Shown piece after piece: positions 35,101 to 41,749 of a stretch of DNA of 41,749 bases. Position numbers and translations under genes: made by a program. The first letter of the stretch is position 1. Each line of letters begins with the position of its first letter. The notes beneath the pieces were generated by a model. It searched no databases and was not told where the DNA came from. It saw only the letters and a program-made list of their open reading frames with translations. The stretch is from Deltaproteobacteria bacterium (GTDB lineage Bacteria; Desulfobacterota; Desulfobacteria; Desulfobacterales; Desulfatibacillaceae). The stretch covers positions 1-41,749 of the forward strand of contig JACRLG010000018.1 of NCBI GenBank assembly GCA_016235345.1. Direction: 5' to 3'.

Positions 35101-35360
35101 GAATGCTGCCCCTGGCGCTCGGAATCGGGCCGGGAGCTGAAATGCGCGCCCCCATGGCCAGGGCCGTCATAGGCGGCCTCATAACATCCACCCTGCTTAC
35201 GCTTATTGTCGTGCCGGTGGTCTATACCCTTTTGGACGATCTGGTCATATTCTACCGCCGCCTGCGCCCGAAAATGAGCGTTGAGGAACAGGCGGAACAA
35301 CTGCACAAAAAAAGAGGGGAAAAGGTCGGGGCTCACGATTATCCAGAGGCCGGGGCCTGA
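32139..35360 (+). CDS. RND-family efflux pump permease
   Basis: 1073 residues, normal for the HAE1-type multidrug pumps. It starts at GTG 32139 with GGGAG about 12 bases upstream. The N-terminal helix ISDVSLKRPIFATVIMLALM and the porter domain start YPGASPETVEREVTKRIEEA are typical. TM4 keeps the proton-relay pair in LLIDDAIVVRENI, and TM10 keeps the lysine in LMGLVTKNAILLIDFAKQ. An extra acidic/cysteine loop (DPCNPAEGEC) follows TM10. The pump exports lipophilic compounds using the proton gradient; substrate unknown. The TGA overlaps the start of the TolC-like gene by one base. Confidence 0.95.
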   Translation: MLISDVSLKRPIFATVIMLALMVLGMFSYRRLAVDQFPNVEIPVVSIITKYPGASPETVEREVTKRIEEAVNPIAGVKHVSSSSLENVSIIYVEFNLETKVNEVIQDARAKVSAIRGELPGDIEEPILDKLDFQALPVASLSVQSKSMSPVALSTFVEKKIKPRLETISGVGKVNLVGLSKREVNVVIDRTRLESLGMGLDEVISGLQSENVNAPLGSLKRGNAEFPLRISGKPEDVAGFENMVIASRSGRPVTLGEIARIVDGMEEPDSLAMVNGVPAIGIDILKQSGSNTVALVDTIKKITEKLGKDLPEGVEVKLVRDGSQFIRDSVSEVEHTMVLGGILTVFIVFCFLSSWRSTIITGITLPISVISSFSVMYFMGMTLNIMTLMALSLAIGLLIDDAIVVRENIVRHLERGKDHFTASRDGTNEIGLAVMATTLSVVAVFVPVAFMKGIIGKFFFSFGITVAFAVLVSLLVSFTMDPMLSSRWFDPDIHRKPGTGNLLYRLLDYFNGAFFKLGEFYKKAIGWALSHRVFIMSAALAAFVGGMYLFGNLPTSFRPEQDQAEFQLIFTTAPYASLAETENRLEAVLKGLKEFPEVTETFATIGAGDQSTVRDASVYVKLTPKNERKRSQLELQDAVRRKMATIAGIEIDIKEVGDTDSRKPVMVGIRGDNLEQLKLLAAQLKKEMLTINGLEDVSATLEQETQEVRFIVDRERARATGLSTAAILRTVSALVGGYAVTTYEDEDGDAVDVRIRLPENQREDPAQVGSLLITVPQQKGEVALLPLSEFVKIEQKPTPSEITRWDLSRQVFVSAGLGKDIALGTAMEKVKEKVKLLDLPPGYGIIYTGEAEDMAESFGYMFESLLLAIVFVYLILAAQFESFIDPFSIMFSLPLSIVGMAGILTLTGDTLSIMSMIGLIMLMGLVTKNAILLIDFAKQIRRLEDPCNPAEGECVRDEIRRVRKKALVMAGGIRLRPILMTTLAMIFGMLPLALGIGPGAEMRAPMARAVIGGLITSTLLTLIVVPVVYTLLDDLVIFYRRLRPKMSVEEQAEQLHKKRGEKVGAHDYPEAGA

Positions 35361-36565
35361 TGAAACAAGCGAAACATGATCCGTTAACCCACGAAAAGCG
35401 TGCGAAAATGATATCGATAAAATTGATTCGCGCCCATGGGCTGCGCATGGCCTTGCCGCTGGCCCTGGTTTTTTGTCTTGCAGCACAGGCTTTGGCCGCA
35501 GACGCGGCGGACGGCCTTACCCTGGACGCGGCCTGGGAACTCGCTCTTTCCCATAACAAGGACGTTGCGGCGGCCAGGGAATACGCCAAAAAAGTTCGCG
35601 GCATCTACGTGGAGGCCCGCGCCACGGCTCTTCCCAAATTCACCTTGCAGGTCGGACACTACCGGGACAGGGACGAGAGCCAGAAGGCGGTGGGCGGCCC
35701 GTACATGCCCACCACCCACGCCACTTCAAGCGCCATTCTCTCTGTGGATCAGGTTCTCTTCACATGGGGCCAGGTTGGGGCGGCCATTCGCGGGGCCAAG
35801 GTGGGGCTCGCCACCGCAGATGACGAGCTTCGGCTCTATAGGCAGGCGGCTTTGCGGGACGTGGCCGAAGGCTTCTACGACGTGCTCCTGGTCCAGGAGC
35901 TTTTTTCCATTGCGAAGGAAAACCTCGCCCAGAAGGAACGCCACAAAGACGCCGCCGAAAAGAGGCTCCGGGCCGGGCTCGCCACGGACTACGACGTACT
36001 GGCCGCCAGGGTCGCAGTGGACAATGCCCGCCCGGATGTGATCCGCACCGAAAACGGAGCCGTCACCGCCCGCCAGCGCCTGGCCTTTCTACTTGGAGTT
36101 GACGATATCCCGTCAAGGATAGCTGGTTCCCTGGCAGGCTCCCTTGCGGGCCCGGTAACGGAATGCTCCATGACCTGCGACGACGCCTACAAAAAGGCCC
36201 TTTCCAACAGGCCGGAACTGGTCGGGCTTTCGCATCAGGCGGAAATGGCCAAGGAATACGTGACGGTGATATCTTCCGCAGACAAGCCAAGGGCGGCCTT
36301 GCCCAGGCCCGGCGGGACTACCTCGGTTAGGGAGGCGGCCCAGATAGTGGCCTCCCTGGAAGGCACCGTGTCCCAGGCCGAGCGGCTTTTTTCCATGGCC
36401 GAAAAGGGCTTCGACTACGGCGTGAAAACCAGGCTGGACGTCGAGGACGCGCTTCTGGGCCTCATGCAGGCCAAGGGCGGCCTTGCCCAGGCCCGGCGGG
36501 ACTACCTCGTTGCAAGGGTCAAATTCCTCTGGTCAATGGGCGTGTTGGGAGAGGAATCGAAATAG
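35360..36565 (+). CDS. TolC-like outer-membrane channel, apparently internally shortened
   Basis: 401 residues; the family is usually about 430-490. The ATG at 35360 overlaps the pump gene's stop; ATG 35408 would give a more usual signal peptide start (MISIKLIRAHGLRMALPLAL), cleaved near ALA. The first half follows TolC: GLTLDAAWELALSHNKDVAA, the barrel strands, then VLFTWGQVGAAIRGAKVGL and long helices. In the second half the chain passes from a helix (AEMAKEYVTVISSADKPR) through a short odd stretch (AALPRPGGTTS) straight to the last helices (VREAAQIVASLEG to VKFLWSMGVLG). The second set of barrel strands and the 'PLFDGG'-like turn are missing. The odd stretch is encoded by a 40-bp copy of sequence at 36470-36509, read in another frame. 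The channel may be non-functional, or the shortening may be an assembly artefact. Confidence 0.85.
   Translation: MKQAKHDPLTHEKRAKMISIKLIRAHGLRMALPLALVFCLAAQALAADAADGLTLDAAWELALSHNKDVAAAREYAKKVRGIYVEARATALPKFTLQVGHYRDRDESQKAVGGPYMPTTHATSSAILSVDQVLFTWGQVGAAIRGAKVGLATADDELRLYRQAALRDVAEGFYDVLLVQELFSIAKENLAQKERHKDAAEKRLRAGLATDYDVLAARVAVDNARPDVIRTENGAVTARQRLAFLLGVDDIPSRIAGSLAGSLAGPVTECSMTCDDAYKKALSNRPELVGLSHQAEMAKEYVTVISSADKPRAALPRPGGTTSVREAAQIVASLEGTVSQAERLFSMAEKGFDYGVKTRLDVEDALLGLMQAKGGLAQARRDYLVARVKFLWSMGVLGEESK
36286..36325 (+). repeat. 40-bp direct repeat inside TolC-like gene, left copy
   Basis: Identical to 36470-36509. Here it is read as KPRAALPRPGGTTS, out of the family's pattern, and sits where a barrel segment should be. 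Confidence 0.9.
36470..36509 (+). repeat. 40-bp direct repeat inside TolC-like gene, right copy
   Basis: Identical to 36286-36325. Here it is read as AKGGLAQARRDYL, which fits the normal TolC C-terminal helix, so this is probably the original copy. Confidence 0.9.
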
Positions 36566-36599
36566 CGGAGTGAAATTTAAAGCGGTTCGGCGGGCGAAG

Positions 36600-36630
36600 G
36601 GGCGAAAAGGCCTTTTCGCCCGCTTCTTTT
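36600..36630 (+). terminator. Rho-independent terminator of efflux operon
   Basis: gggcgaaaaggccttttcgccc (a perfect palindromic stem at 36600-36621) is followed by gcttctttta. It lies 35 bp past the stop of the TolC-like gene. Confidence 0.75.
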
Positions 36631-36707
36631 AGGGGGCTTGAAAAAAGGCCTTGGGCTGATTATCTTGGTTGGGTCGCTTTTTCAAATTTCTCAGAACGGG
36701 GAAAAAC

Positions 36708-37577
36708 ATGCATTACGAGGGCAACATCATAAGGCCGCCCAGCGAGGCCGACAGCATCCTTCTTCAGGTCACCGTGGGATGCTCCCACAACAAGTGCACT
36801 TTCTGCGGGGCGTACAAGGGCGAACGCTTCAAGATCAAGGACGACTCCATAATAATGGAGGACATCGCCTTTGCGGAGCGCTACTGCAAGCGCCAGGACC
36901 GGCTTTTCCTGTGCGACGGCGACGCCCTCATCCTGCCCCAGAAAAGGCTTCTTACCATCCTTTCCGAGATAAAAAGGAAACTCCCCTGGGTGAAACGGGT
37001 GGGAACCTACGCCAACGCCAAGGCCCTCAAGATGAAGACTCTGGATGAACTGAAAGAGTTGAAAGCCCACGGCCTTGCGATAGCCTACATGGGCCTTGAA
37101 AGCGGGGACGACGAAACCCTCAAAAAAGTCCGCAAGCACGGCGACGCGGCCTTGATGATCGAGCAGGGCCGCAGATGCCGGGAGGCGGGCATAAAGCTTT
37201 CCGTCACCGTGCTTCTGGGTCTTGCGGGCAAAGACCGCTCAATGGAGCACGCGAAAGCCACGGGCGAGGTCTTGTCCGCCATAAACCCGGAATACGTGGG
37301 CGCGCTCATGCTGATGCTGATACCCGGAACCGAAATGTACACGGATTTTGAAAGGGGGGATTTCGTTCTTCCAGACCAGATGGGTCTCTTGTCGGAACTG
37401 GGGGCCATGATCGCAGCCACCAACCTTACCGGCGGCCTTTTCCATGCCAACCACGCCTCCAACTATCTTCCCATAAGGGCCGAGCTTCCAAGGGACAAGG
37501 AAAAGACCTTAAAGCTCATCGGCGACGCCTTGGCGGGCAAGGTGGCGCTAAAGCCCGAATGGATGCGGGCCTTGTGA
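36708..37577 (+). CDS. Radical SAM protein
   Basis: 289 residues from ATG 36708, chosen because GGGGA lies a few bases upstream; a TTG at 36669 is the longest start. The cluster-binding motif lies near residue 24: TVGCSHNKCTFCGAYKG, cysteines spaced C-x4-C-x2-C rather than the classical C-x3-C-x2-C. Further landmarks of the half-barrel are RLFLCDGDALILP, GTYANAKAL and IAYMGLESGDDETLKKVRK, the SAM-ribose region of the Elp3/COG1032 type. The C-terminal part, with LIPGTEMY and FHANHASNYLP, is typical of this subgroup. No extra Fe-S or B12 domain. Substrate unknown. It follows a terminator and has its own transcript; repeat copy 4 lies 11 bp after the stop. Confidence 0.9.
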   Translation: MHYEGNIIRPPSEADSILLQVTVGCSHNKCTFCGAYKGERFKIKDDSIIMEDIAFAERYCKRQDRLFLCDGDALILPQKRLLTILSEIKRKLPWVKRVGTYANAKALKMKTLDELKELKAHGLAIAYMGLESGDDETLKKVRKHGDAALMIEQGRRCREAGIKLSVTVLLGLAGKDRSMEHAKATGEVLSAINPEYVGALMLMLIPGTEMYTDFERGDFVLPDQMGLLSELGAMIAATNLTGGLFHANHASNYLPIRAELPRDKEKTLKLIGDALAGKVALKPEWMRAL

Positions 37578-37587
37578 TTCGGGCGTC

Positions 37588-37727
37588 CACAAGCGCGAAC
37601 TGCGGTGTCAGACATCGCGGCGCGGTCCGCCACGTACGAACATCCTGATTTAGCCCAAGAACTCTGCGATTTCTTGGGCGGGTACGCTTGCTCCCGCGCT
37701 GCTCGTGCTCCGTGTTCATCGCTTGTG
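37588..37727. repeat. Dispersed inverted-repeat element, copy 4 (divergent)
   Basis: Ends cacaagcg (37588-37595) and cgcttgtg (37720-37727). Internal gcgaactgcggtgtcagaca matches the gcgaactgctgtgtcaggc of copy 3, and ccacgtacgaac resembles the gtcacgtacaaaa core of copies 1 and 2. A perfect 9-bp stem (gcccaagaa with ttcttgggc, about 37653-37680) is specific to this copy. It lies between convergent genes. Confidence 0.55.
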
Positions 37728-37763
37728 ATCGCCCTGGATGCGGGGAAGCTAAAGGATTTTTGC

Positions 37764-38240
37764 TTATCTGGGCATTATGCGGCCTTTTTTGCGGCAGAGT
37801 TCCTCCTGAAGCTGGTGGAAGCGGATTCGTATCAGTTCCGCGAGATTGGACATCACCGTAAATCCGAGCTTCGGGTCTTCCTCGAAAAGCGCCAGCAGGC
37901 ATTCGCGGGAGATCGCCACCAGCCTGCACTTTTCCGTGGCGCAGTAGGCGGACAGGCTGTAGATGGGCGAGTGCATCAGGGCCGACCAGCCGAAGGCCTG
38001 GCTTTGGCGAACCGTGCTTATGGTGTCCTCCGGGGACGTGGGCCTGTCCGGTACCTCGCTCCGCAGATCAACCCTGCCTTCTTCCACGATGAACATGGTT
38101 TCTGCCTTTTCGCCGTCCCGGAAGATTCTGTCACCAGCCTTGCAGAGAATTTCCGAACAGCAAGCCACGATTTTTTCCAGGCTCCCGTCATCCAGGCCAT
38201 CGAAAATGAGCGTCCGCTGCAGAAAATCCGGGTTGGTCAT
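37764..38240 (-). CDS. Stand-alone cyclic-nucleotide-binding-like domain protein
   Basis: 158 residues from ATG 38240, which has GAGG ten bases upstream; the longer frame from 38294 begins inside a hairpin. Residues about 8-130 follow the CRP/cAMP-binding beta-roll: FLQRTLIFDGLDDGSLEKIV, AGDRIFRDGEKAETMFIVEEGRVDL, then QAFGWSALMHSPIYSLSAYC and a C-terminal helix. The phosphate-binding cassette normally reads FGE...R-(A/T); here Glu is replaced by Trp (FGWSAL) and the arginine is absent, so canonical cAMP binding is doubtful. No helix-turn-helix follows, so it is not itself a CRP-type regulator. Possibly a sensor or a subunit of another protein. Confidence 0.8.
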   Translation of the reverse strand: MTNPDFLQRTLIFDGLDDGSLEKIVACCSEILCKAGDRIFRDGEKAETMFIVEEGRVDLRSEVPDRPTSPEDTISTVRQSQAFGWSALMHSPIYSLSAYCATEKCRLVAISRECLLALFEEDPKLGFTVMSNLAELIRIRFHQLQEELCRKKGRIMPR

Positions 38241-38268
38241 GGGTTTAATCCTCGTGAATGCTTGTAAA

Positions 38269-38305
38269 AGCGCCCGGCAGGCAAAATTCCACACTGCCGG
38301 GCGCT
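38269..38305 (-). terminator. Strong hairpin between leuA and the cyclic-nucleotide-domain gene
   Basis: Perfect 12-bp stem (agcgcccggcag at 38269-38280 with its complement at 38294-38305) around a 13-base loop. On the minus strand it is followed by TTTTAC, as expected for termination of leuA transcripts. On the plus strand a short T-run lies a few bases beyond. Confidence 0.65.
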
Positions 38306-38343
38306 GTCGCTATTTTTGTGTCATCCCAGAAGGCACGTGCAAA

Positions 38344-38462
38344 GCCTGATCAAAAACGATGAAATGCAAGGAAGGTGAGCGGCGCGGGAAGGAATAGTAC
38401 TTTTCGTACATGACGACCCGCGCCGCGAAACCTGACACAGTAGTTCGCGTTTTTGGACAGGC
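38344..38462. repeat. Dispersed inverted-repeat element, copy 5
   Basis: Ends gcctgatcaaaaacg (38344-38358) and cgtttttggacaggc (38448-38462), 13 of 15 paired. Shares gatgaaatgcaagg with copy 1 and the cctgacacagtagttcgcg segment with copy 3 (reverse complement). It begins two bases beyond the leuA stop codon. Confidence 0.7.
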
Positions 38463-38464
38463 GA

Positions 38465-40015
38465 TTATACTTCCACAGGCTCCTCCGGTGAAAACGCCAC
38501 GGGATGCTGTTTCAGGTACACCAGCCGGTTAAGGCCGTTGATGAAGGCCTTGGCGCAGGCGGTGACGATGTCCGGGTCCGTGCCCTTGCCAAGGGCGGTT
38601 AACCCGTTTTCCGACAGCCTCACCGTAACCTCGCCCTGGGAGTCGGTTCCGGGGTCGATGGCGGCGATGAGGAACTGGGTCAGTTCCGGCTTCATGTTGG
38701 TGAGCTTCGAGATCACGTTGAAGGTGGCGTCGATGGGGCCGTTGCCCAAATCAGCCGCCTTCACCTCCAGGCCGTGAACCATCATGGTCATGCTTGCCGC
38801 AGGCACCACCTGATGTCCGCACACCACGTAGAGGTTCTTCATCTCGAAGGCTTCCGAGGTCTTTACTATCACTTCCGCCACCAGGTTTTCAAGGTCCGCG
38901 TCTGTGACGTACTTTTTCCTGTCCGATAAGTCCTTGAACCGGGTGAAGAGCGTGGCCAGTTCGTCGTTACTGAGCTGGTAGCCCAGATCCTCCAGGTGGC
39001 TTCTGAGCGCGTGGCGGCCCGAATGCTTCCCGAGGACCATGCGGTTGCGGTCCAGGCCCACCAGTTCCGGTTTCATTATCTCGTAGGTCATGGGGTTTTT
39101 CAAGACCCCGTCCTGGTGTATGCCCGCCTCGTGGGCGAAGGCGTTGGCGCCCACGATGGCCTTGTTGGGCTGTACCAGCATTCCGGTGATGGAGGAAACC
39201 CGGCGGGAGGTGGGCACTATCTCGCGGGTTACAATGCTTGTCTCCACCGGAAAACAGCCCTTGCGGGTGAGGATGGACATGACCACTTCTTCAAGGGAGG
39301 CGTTTCCGGCCCGCTCGCCTATGCCGTTGATGGTGACCTCCGCCTGGCGCGCGCCCGCCTGGATGGCCGCTAAGGTGTTCGCCGTGGCAAGGCCTAAGTC
39401 ATTGTGGCAGTGGACCGAGACAACGGCCTTTTCGATCCCCTCGGTGTGGGCGATTATGTAGCTTATGAGCTCGGAAAACTCGTTGGGAACCGCGTAACCC
39501 ACGGTGTCCGGCACGTTGATGGTGGTGGCTCCGGCGGCGATGACGGCCCCGAAGACCTTGCACAGAAAGTCGCGGTCCGAGCGGGAGGCGTCCTCCGCAG
39601 AAAACTCGACGTTGTCGGTGAAACTTTTGGCCAGCTTCACGGCGTCCACGGCCTGGGCTATCACCTGCTCAGGGCTCATCCTGAGCTTGTGAACCATGTG
39701 AATGTCGCTGGTGGCGATAAAGGTGTGGATGCGGGGGAACTTGGCGTCCTTAACTGCGGCCCATGCTTTTTCGATGTCGCTTTTTCCGGTGCGGGCGAGA
39801 GCCGCCACCTGCGAGCGCTCGCAGCGGGCCGCCACGGCCTTCACCGCCTCGAAATCGCCCTCGGACGCAGCGGGAAAACCGGCCTCTATGACGTCAACCC
39901 CAAGGCGCTCCAGGCGAACCGCCACCCGTTCCTTCTCGTTGGTGTTCATGCTCGCGCCGGGTGACTGCTCTCCGTCGCGCAGGGTTGTATCGAACAAAAT
40001 CAGACGATCCGCCAT
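38465..40015 (-). CDS. leuA: 2-isopropylmalate synthase
   Basis: 516 residues, normal for bacterial LeuA. It condenses acetyl-CoA with 2-oxoisovalerate, the first step of leucine synthesis. The catalytic TIM barrel starts ILFDTTLRDGEQSPGASM (catalytic Arg and metal-binding Asp). SVHCHNDLGLATANTLAA carries the metal-binding HxH, followed by NGIGERAGNASLEEVVM. HEAGIHQDGVLKNPMTYEIM lies in the linker region, and residues about 365-500 form the LeuA C-terminal allosteric domain, so leucine feedback is likely. GGAG precedes the ATG. It lies downstream of cimA on the same strand with a gap of about 150 bp, probably one transcript. Confidence 0.95.
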   Translation of the reverse strand: MADRLILFDTTLRDGEQSPGASMNTNEKERVAVRLERLGVDVIEAGFPAASEGDFEAVKAVAARCERSQVAALARTGKSDIEKAWAAVKDAKFPRIHTFIATSDIHMVHKLRMSPEQVIAQAVDAVKLAKSFTDNVEFSAEDASRSDRDFLCKVFGAVIAAGATTINVPDTVGYAVPNEFSELISYIIAHTEGIEKAVVSVHCHNDLGLATANTLAAIQAGARQAEVTINGIGERAGNASLEEVVMSILTRKGCFPVETSIVTREIVPTSRRVSSITGMLVQPNKAIVGANAFAHEAGIHQDGVLKNPMTYEIMKPELVGLDRNRMVLGKHSGRHALRSHLEDLGYQLSNDELATLFTRFKDLSDRKKYVTDADLENLVAEVIVKTSEAFEMKNLYVVCGHQVVPAASMTMMVHGLEVKAADLGNGPIDATFNVISKLTNMKPELTQFLIAAIDPGTDSQGEVTVRLSENGLTALGKGTDPDIVTACAKAFINGLNRLVYLKQHPVAFSPEEPVEV

Positions 40016-40169
40016 GACTCAAGTCTCCTTGAAATGAATGTGTTTACGCCTTGATCAAAAAAAGTTGCAAGCACGGGGACTTCAAGTCATTCAAGCACCC
40101 TCCGCCGGATGGTTGTAACGAACCTGCCGGCGGCAATTACTCCATTAATGTCCATGACCATATTCCGTG

Positions 40170-41749
40170 TTAGATGTTACAATCCTCTTGCTGCTGTTCC
40201 TGGGGGGATTTCATCAACAGATAATGGAAGCTGTCCGCCAGGGCCTGCCAGCTTGCTTCAATTATATCCTCCGACACCCCTATGGTTTTCCAGGTCTGTT
40301 CATGGCTGCCGGATTCGATGAACACCTTGACCTTGGCCGCAGTGCCGTCCCGCCCGTCAATGACTCGCACCTTGAAGTCCTTCAACCTCATGGTATCCAG
40401 CGCCTTCGGGTAGAACTTCCACAGGGCCCTTCTTATGGCGTTATCAAGCGCGCCAACGGGGCCGCGTCCTTCGGCTGCGGTGAAGCGCTCCTGGCCGTCC
40501 ACCGAAAGTTTCACCGTGGCCTCGGCAAAGCAGGGCCGGTCCTTTTCCTTTCTTATGGTGACAAGAAAGGACAGAAGCTCGAAGCGCGGCACGAACTGGC
40601 CCACCTTGCGCTTCAGAAAAAGCTCGAAGCTGCCTTCAGCCGCGTCGAACTGGTAGCCCTGGTTTTCCATGCGCTTTATGTCGGTTACGATCTTTTTGAC
40701 GTCGCTCCCGTTCGCGCCTTCATTAAGATCAATGCCAAGCTCCCAGGCTTTGTACTCCACGTTGCTCTTGCCCGCGAGGTCGGAAACCAGCACCCGCCGC
40801 TTGTTTCCAACCAACTCCGGGTTGATGTGTTCATAAGCCTTGGGAGCTTTCATGACGGCGGAGACGTGGACCCCGCCCTTGTGGGCGAAGGCGCTTTCAC
40901 CCACAAAGGGGCGGTTCTTGCGGGGTATTGTATTGGCCGCTTCGCTCACGAACCTGGAAAGCCTTCGCAGTCCCGCGAGGTTTTCATCCGGTACACAGCG
41001 GTAGCCCATTTTTATCTGCAAAATGGGCATGATGCTGGTGAGATCTGCGTTTCCGCAGCGCTCTCCGTAGCCGTTTATGGTGCCCTGCACCATTTTTGCC
41101 CCGGCCCGGACACCGGCAATGGTGTTGGCCACGGCAAGGCCGCAGTCGTTGTGTGTGTGGATGCCGATGTCCGTCTTCACGGTGGCCTTAACCACTTTGA
41201 CGATCAGTTCGATCTCGTGGGGCAGGGTGCCGCCGTTGGTGTCGCAGAGTGTGATGCACCGCGCCCCGCCCTCGGCGGCCTCGATGATTGTTGCAAGGGC
41301 GTAGTCGGCGTCGGACTTATAGCCGTCGAAAAAGTGCTCTGCGTCGTAATAGACGGCCATGCCCCGCCTTGCCAGATGGGATACCGAGTCCCGGATCATG
41401 GCGAGGTTTTCCTCGCGGGTGTTTTCCATCACGGTTTCAACGTGCAGGTCCCAGCTTTTGCCGAAGATGCAGGCGGCTTTTACCCCGCATTCGGAGATGG
41501 CCTTCAAGGTGGCGTCCTTGGACGCCGCTATGCCGGGTTTCCTTGTGCAGCCGAAGGCCACCAGGGTGGAGTTCTGAAAAACGACGCTCCGGGCAAGCTC
41601 GAAAAAGCGGTCATCGCGGGGGTTCGCGCCGGGCCAGCCGCCTTCGATGAAATGGATGCCCATTTCATCAAGGCGCTTGGCAACGCGCAGCTTTTCCTCC
41701 GCAGAAAAATTGACATCCTCGCCCTGGGTACCGTCCCTTAGCGTTGTGT
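40170..41749 (-). CDS. cimA: (R)-citramalate synthase (partial, 5' end outside window)
   Basis: The frame continues to the window edge through TTLRDGTQGEDVNFSAEEKL, so the first few codons are missing and 525 complete codons remain. It is a LeuA-family acyltransferase of the citramalate-synthase type: TLRDGTQG (not GEQSPG) and FIEGGWPGANPRD, with LCDTNGGTLPHE, IHTHNDCGLAVAN (metal HxH) and INGYGERCGNADL further on. A LeuA-like regulatory domain follows. It condenses pyruvate with acetyl-CoA to (R)-citramalate, the threonine-independent route to isoleucine. Together with leuA it places branched-chain amino acid synthesis here. Confidence 0.93.
   Translation of the reverse strand, partial: TTLRDGTQGEDVNFSAEEKLRVAKRLDEMGIHFIEGGWPGANPRDDRFFELARSVVFQNSTLVAFGCTRKPGIAASKDATLKAISECGVKAACIFGKSWDLHVETVMENTREENLAMIRDSVSHLARRGMAVYYDAEHFFDGYKSDADYALATIIEAAEGGARCITLCDTNGGTLPHEIELIVKVVKATVKTDIGIHTHNDCGLAVANTIAGVRAGAKMVQGTINGYGERCGNADLTSIMPILQIKMGYRCVPDENLAGLRRLSRFVSEAANTIPRKNRPFVGESAFAHKGGVHVSAVMKAPKAYEHINPELVGNKRRVLVSDLAGKSNVEYKAWELGIDLNEGANGSDVKKIVTDIKRMENQGYQFDAAEGSFELFLKRKVGQFVPRFELLSFLVTIRKEKDRPCFAEATVKLSVDGQERFTAAEGRGPVGALDNAIRRALWKFYPKALDTMRLKDFKVRVIDGRDGTAAKVKVFIESGSHEQTWKTIGVSEDIIEASWQALADSFHYLLMKSPQEQQQEDCNI

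Noticed and set aside
40167-41741. 524-codon plus-strand open frame
   Set aside because: Antisense to cimA, which has full family motifs; the composition is that of a GC-rich shadow frame.

Overview
The window looks like a chromosomal segment of a GC-rich anaerobic bacterium, most likely a sulfate-reducer-type Desulfobacterota (former Deltaproteobacteria). This is inferred from gene style only: cysteine-rich ferredoxin fusions, a candidate selenoprotein, a citramalate-synthase plus 2-isopropylmalate-synthase pair and an RND efflux operon. No rRNA, tRNA, CRISPR array, transposase or phage gene was seen.

Left part (1-7.9 kb): an unfinished helical protein of unknown function, a TetR-type regulator and a cysteine-containing GMC oxidoreductase lie on the minus strand. 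A second TetR-type regulator lies on the plus strand with a palindrome at its own promoter. It is followed by an SDR (epimerase-type) protein fused to a ferredoxin module, and a membrane-anchored relative of that ferredoxin module.

Centre (8.5-28.4 kb), the most interesting part: eleven genes, all on the plus strand, mostly with short gaps and one overlap. They encode an Hsp70 ATPase with an N-terminal zinc ribbon and Ig-like region; a second, degenerate Hsp70-fold protein; a membrane protein ending in a GrpE-like head; a multi-Ig zinc-ribbon protein; a zinc-ribbon beta-propeller protein; an exported, membrane-anchored vWA protein; a small multi-pass membrane protein; a 1333-residue tubulin/FtsZ-like GTPase with C-terminal zinc ribbons; a membrane-anchored trypsin-like protease; a membrane-anchored YfaP/DUF2135-like protein; and a zinc-ribbon membrane protein with an ARC6-IMS/NTF2-like tail. 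I read this as one envelope-spanning system: a cytoplasmic chaperone-like ATPase and a tubulin-like filament former coupled through zinc ribbons and membrane proteins to a periplasmic sensor, adhesion and protease side. The function is unknown. The cluster is preceded by about 800 bp of gene-free, repeat-rich DNA.

Right part (28.4-41.7 kb): a universal stress protein; an AhpD-like protein whose second CxxC cysteine is encoded by in-frame TGA, with a hairpin just downstream that fits a bacterial SECIS (candidate selenocysteine); an unrecognised gene; a three-gene RND efflux operon whose TolC-like member seems to have lost part of its second half and carries a 40-bp direct repeat read in two frames; a radical SAM protein; a stand-alone cyclic-nucleotide-binding-like domain; and leuA and cimA (the latter cut by the window edge).

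A dispersed family of about 120-bp inverted-repeat elements occurs at least five times (near 1.3, 2.1, 4.8, 37.6 and 38.4 kb), mostly against the 3' ends of genes. A different 163-bp palindromic element lies inside the central cluster just before the tubulin-like gene.
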